A stretch of DNA of 64,000 nucleotides. Origin: Cephalopachus bancanus. Its lineage: Eukaryota; Chordata; Mammalia; Primates; Tarsiidae. The notes beneath the pieces are model-generated. The model did no database searches, was not told the origin of the DNA, and was given only the letters and a program-made list of their open reading frames with translations. Both the position numbers and the translations under genes were made by a program. Below are positions 60,750 to 64,000 of the stretch, one piece after another (the stretch's first letter is position 1; the number at the start of each line of letters is the position of its first letter). The stretch lies in assembly GCA_027257055.1 (NCBI GenBank), contig JAPVLO010000968.1:186001-250000 (forward strand). The letters run 5' to 3'.

Positions 60750-60755
60750 TTTAAT
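60750..60755 (-). terminator. TRAF6: Candidate proximal TRAF6 poly(A) signal ATTAAA
   Basis: ATTAAA on the - strand with a GU-rich element (ccttgtgctggtgtcagc) about 20-35 bases further on, the usual spacing. Use would end the 3' UTR about 410 bases after the stop, upstream of all three miR-146 sites. A second hexamer, AATAAA at 61061-61066, lies only 80 bases after the stop and has a poor downstream element. Confidence 0.4.
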
Positions 60756-61146
60756 ATATTACATATAATACTATAAAAATAAGCTGAAATTTTAAGTAAA
60801 GTCCATTATTATTAAAGGTTTGAGCTTCAGTACACTGACTCTGGGCTTTCTGACAATAAAATACTGGAGCAAAAGCCCCTGGAAATATAACAAAGAGGTA
60901 TACAAATGAACAAAATAGCTGCTGCAACGTGCCACAGGCATTTCAGGTGTAACATTTTTGAAGAAGCACGGAGCATGTGGATTCCCAAGGAAAAACTGCC
61001 TCCAATCTATCTGTATCTCTCGAACATTCAATGGTGGGTATTACATCTTTTCCACTGCTTTTTATTTTTTGTGTGTTATAACTGAGAATAGGGCAAGAAA
61101 AGGCACTGCCTTCTCCAGACTGTTGTTTCTGAATGAAGACGGCGTG

Positions 61147-62016
61147 CTACACCCCTGCATCAGTACTTCGTGGCTGAAAGCCCTCCCTCCGAAGGCTGCC
61201 CATGTCAAGGCGGGCGGAGACCTCACAGCGCACGAGTAATGTGTCATCCTTCACGAAGGTTCTTTGTCTCAGGGCATCCAGATGCATAAAAGTTACATAA
61301 CCAAAACCTTTAGGGTTGCGAGGGATTGTGGGTCGCTGGAAGGCAAGGAGCTCTGGTTTGGCGTCCATGATCTCTTCATGGTTTTGCCTTACTGGTGTGT
61401 CAGATTGATCAAGAATCGTGAGGCGTATTGTGCCCTGGAAGGGCCAAGGGAGGTGGCTGTCATACTCGCCCTGCATCGTGTGCACAAAGAGGGAGATGTA
61501 GTTTGCACAGCGCTGAGCGGCTGGTGACTGAAGGTGTAAGCGCATGCACAGCTTGTACCCGGGCCTGCCTGTGTAGAAGCCAGGGCTGTGAATGACAACG
61601 GGCTTCTCTTCCTCTTGAGATTTCAAGTGCATCCCAAAGTTGCTGATCTTCCAGATGTAAATCCCGTTGCACTGCTGTGCTTCCACTTCAGCAACTTTGT
61701 CCTCAAGGGTCCGAATAGTTCGCTTGAGCTCATTCACATACATGCTCTGGGTTTCCATTTTAGCAGTCAGTTCTCGGATTTGGTGGTCTTGTCTCACAAG
61801 GCGGCCCTCTAACTGGTGAATGGTTTCCTGGAAATTCTGGACCTCTGGGTGACACCCAGAGGAAATGCAGGACGGAGGAGGAGAATCATACGGAGACACA
61901 TCCCGCTGAGGAAGGGGAGTCAAAGTGAGGCTTAAAGTGTGAACAGCTTGGGCCAACATTCTCATGTGTGACTGGGTGTTCTCCTGGAGGTGGCGTGCCA
62001 AGTGATTCCTCTGCAT
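61147..62016 (-). CDS. TRAF6: TRAF6 last coding exon: coiled coil and TRAF-C (MATH) domain
   Basis: The exon opens with [20 protein letters not shown] right after a tttttag acceptor (62017-62018) and ends [14 protein letters not shown], stop at 61147-61149: 289 residues. It contains, in order, the end of the zinc-finger region, a linker (about residues 25-65 of the exon), the coiled coil TRAF-N ([20 protein letters not shown] to KVAEVEAQQ) and the MATH domain from [24 protein letters not shown]6 is a cytosolic RING E3 that makes K63-linked ubiquitin chains and couples IL-1R/TLR and CD40/RANK to TAK1 and NF-kB. The MATH domain binds Pro-X-Glu motifs. The arginine in CMRLHL and the GFGYVTF aromatic pair (R392, F471, Y473 in human numbering) are intact. 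The linker is 19 residues longer than in human TRAF6. The frame is open throughout, so this is a working gene. Confidence 0.98.
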   Translation of the reverse strand: MQRNHLARHLQENTQSHMRMLAQAVHTLSLTLTPLPQRDVSPYDSPPPSCISSGCHPEVQNFQETIHQLEGRLVRQDHQIRELTAKMETQSMYVNELKRTIRTLEDKVAEVEAQQCNGIYIWKISNFGMHLKSQEEEKPVVIHSPGFYTGRPGYKLCMRLHLQSPAAQRCANYISLFVHTMQGEYDSHLPWPFQGTIRLTILDQSDTPVRQNHEEIMDAKPELLAFQRPTIPRNPKGFGYVTFMHLDALRQRTFVKDDTLLVRCEVSARLDMGSLRREGFQPRSTDAGV

Positions 62017-62310
62017 CTAAAAACCAAGCACAAGCCTAAGGTTAGAGACACTGTGAAAACTAGGAAAAAAAGTGGCCACATCAGACAAGAAGTTTTAAAG
62101 TAGCAGCACCACTTTCTCTGTGACTTTCTTTTGTCTTCACAGATTCTTGAGCCAGTGAGACGACCCTGCCTCTTAATTCACTGACAAACTGAGGCTATCT
62201 GATGTCTGACTGCTCTCTCAGCTGTCACTCAGAGAAACCTCCCTCTCATCTACACAAATATCCATATTTACACCCATCCTTCTTTTCTGACTCAATGATG
62301 CATCTCCTCA

Positions 62311-62592
62311 AGATTGCTGGGTATGTAATTCCAGTGTTTTGGGATGCCTAGGAGGGAGACTCTTTAACCCAGGAATTCCAGAGCAGCCTGGGCAACATAG
62401 CAAGACACTGTCAGCAAGAAATTTAAACGTCAATCAGGCGTAGTAATGTGCGCCTATAATCCCAGCTACTCTAGAGGCTGAGGCAGGAGAATTACTTGAC
62501 TTTGAGATTGCAGTGAGCTATGACCATACCACTGCACACCAGCCTGGGCAACAGGGCAAAATCCTGTCTCTTAAAAAAAGAAGAAGAAGAAA
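62311..62592 (+). repeat. Old diverged Alu
   Basis: Alu dimer with many mutations ('gattgctgggtatgtaattc', 'cagcctgggcaacatagcaa', 'gaggctgaggcaggagaatt') and an (AAG)n-type tail. AluJ-like age. Confidence 0.85.
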
Positions 62593-63113
62593 TGTTATCT
62601 ATTATCTCACCTAACTTCCATTAAGAATTCCTTCGAGTCTTTTTCTCTAAGCAAGCAAACAACACAGAATTTTTCCACAAATATAACCATACAACATACC
62701 ATTTTGCTCATTTAAAAAAAATTCAGAAAAAAGGCACAAGGGAAATGCAAAAGTAAAATCACACTCTCCAGAAAGAATGACTTGTCGCAAATAATGATTT
62801 ATCTCAGACATCTGACACCACTGACCATGAGTCCTAGAGCAAACTTTGGAGACCGCCTGCTTTCCCCTGTTCACCTGTTTCGCATGCTGTTCACACGTTC
62901 CTTTCCTGTCTCTCTTTCGGTACATCCCCACATGCTCTCATCACCACAAATTACTTCCCCAGTCAATACTCTGAGTCCCAGTTTCTCTTTGGAGCTTAAG
63001 CCACACATAAAGGCATACTGGTCCTTTCCACCTGTATGTTGCCTAGCTGGGTGAACTCCTCATATCTGCAACTCAATGCCATTAAACAGAACGCATTTTT
63101 AAAAATCTACTTT

Positions 63114-63415
63114 GGCCAGGTGTGGTATAATCTCACATCTGTAATCCCAGCTTTGGGAGGCGGAGACAGGAGGACCATTTGAGTCCAGGGGTTTGAGACC
63201 AGCCTGGGCAACATAGTAAGACCTCATTTTTACAAAAAAATAAATTAGCTGAGCGTGGTGGCGCATGCCTGTAGTCCCAGCTGTTTGGGAGGCTGAGGTG
63301 GAAGGATCACCTGAGCCCAGGAGGCTGAGGCTGCAGTGAGCTGTGATCGTGTCACCGCCCTCCAGCCTGGGCAACAGAGTGATACCCCACCAAAAAAAAC
63401 CAAATAAAATAAAAT
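63114..63415 (+). repeat. Alu
   Basis: Full-length Alu from 'ggccaggtgtggtataatct' to an A-rich tail (aaaaaaaaccaaataaaataaaa). Confidence 0.93.
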
Positions 63416-63907
63416 GTCTGCCTCCAATCAGTTCTTGCCGTGTTTACTCTCTGCTGCTGAATGGCCCTTCTATCTCCCCAGTAACCAAGACCAGAAGCCA
63501 AGAGTTACTCCAGATGCCTTCCTCTCCTTCACTCATCTTATGCAGCCGCACAGTAAGTAGACGTTCTCTCTTAAGTATGTGGCATTCCTGATCTGTCTTC
63601 ACTGCCATTGTCTACCTGTGGTTCTCAAATCACCACACTCACACTCTCTCCTAGTCTTCTCTCCTCTGTCTTCTTGAACAACTCTTTTGATCTGCTGAGA
63701 TTCAGCCCAAACCCCGATTCTGTCAAGACTGCCTGAATGCTTCAGGCATTGCTAAGCAAGCCTTCGCCTATGTTCACAGCACCCACATATTACATCATTT
63801 ATCACACTGTTTTAAAAACATTTTCATTCTCATTGGTATTCTCTACCATACCCTATAACTGAACATTCTTTACATATCATCAAGAATCAAAAGGGAAAAA
63901 GCCTTAC

Positions 63908-63985
63908 CTTTTCATGACAACCAAAAGTACTGAATGTGCACGGAATTGGGGCTGTAGGGCAGTCTAGATCATAATGATTCGGCAT
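63908..63985 (-). CDS. TRAF6: TRAF6 zinc-finger exon ([13 protein letters not shown]...)
   Basis: A 78-nt, phase 0-0 exon encoding [20 protein letters not shown] followed by FGCHEK, identical to the human TRAF6 sequence I recall. It supplies Cys/His ligands of the TRAF-type zinc fingers between the RING and the coiled coil (H4, C9, C16, C23 and H24 of the exon are candidates). These fingers support RING dimerisation and E2-ubiquitin engagement. The acceptor is ggatttcag at 63986 onward and the donor is gtaagg at 63907. Joined to the next exon it reads FGCHEK-MQRNHL, the known human junction. As a multiple of three, it could be skipped without a frameshift. The RING and remaining fingers lie beyond the window edge. 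Confidence 0.98.
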
Positions 63986-64000
63986 CTGAAATCCAAAACA

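Larger units (their letters stand above)
59362..61146 (-). other. TRAF6: TRAF6 3' UTR (proximal part)
   Basis: Sequence directly downstream of the TRAF6 stop codon on the - strand. The lower boundary is set at an AATAAA (tttatt on +, 59362-59367) followed by a U-rich stretch. The real end may be lower. It contains three exact miR-146 8-mer sites and two earlier poly(A)-signal candidates. Confidence 0.65.
62017..63907 (-). other. TRAF6: TRAF6 last intron, 1.9 kb
   Basis: On the - strand the donor is aaaag|gtaagg at 63907 and the acceptor gcttggtttttag at 62017. It contains two Alus in the + direction, that is, antisense to the gene. Confidence 0.95.

Noticed and set aside
61061..61066. AATAAA 80 bases after the TRAF6 stop as the main poly(A) site
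   Set aside because: The downstream sequence lacks a GU- or U-rich element at proper distance, and known TRAF6 messages have much longer UTRs.

Overview
This is a primate nuclear genomic window. It carries the 3' half of PRR5L on the + strand and the 3' end of TRAF6 on the - strand, in the convergent order known from human 11p12. The evidence is spliced exons with consensus acceptors and donors that encode both proteins, about ten dimeric Alu elements, L1, L2 and MIR relics, and vertebrate microsatellites. The younger Alus have a diverged right arm unlike human AluS/Y, and the TRAF6 linker keeps a long form that human TRAF6 lacks. Both point to a non-anthropoid primate, most likely a strepsirrhine (lemur, loris or galago). 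The species call is an inference.

Layout. Positions 1-37,427 hold six PRR5L coding exons (3225-3273, 15389-15446, 20799-20890, 26517-26657, 31135-31261, 37033-37427) separated by introns of 4.5-12 kb. Joined, they give about 286 residues, matching residues 83-368 of the 368-residue human protein. The 3' UTR runs to a poly(A) signal at 39668 and contains an AUUUA-repeat element. The introns are ordinary, GC-rich towards the 3' side, and contain Alus, MIRs, L2/L1 relics and a local duplication (about 22.0-24.2 kb repeated at 25.1-26.3 kb). From 39.7 to about 59.3 kb lies AT-rich, repeat-laden DNA between the two genes. One old L1 there (43.9-47.8 kb) carries three nested insertions: an Alu, a solo LTR and an mRNA retrocopy. 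A second old L1 (50.3-52.8 kb) carries a nested truncated L1. From about 59.3 kb upward is the TRAF6 3' UTR on the - strand, with three exact miR-146 8-mer sites, then the last TRAF6 exon (61147-62016) and the preceding zinc-finger exon (63908-63985).

Function. PRR5L (Protor-2) is a Rictor-binding mTORC2 component. TRAF6 is the E3 ligase and adaptor of IL-1R/TLR and TNFR-superfamily signalling. The two genes are neighbours, not an operon, and nothing here suggests co-regulation. I found no undescribed biological system. The most informative observations are a probable GC-AG intron in PRR5L, the miR-146 sites with a poly(A) signal positioned to bypass them, the TRAF6 linker length, and the retroelement stratigraphy.
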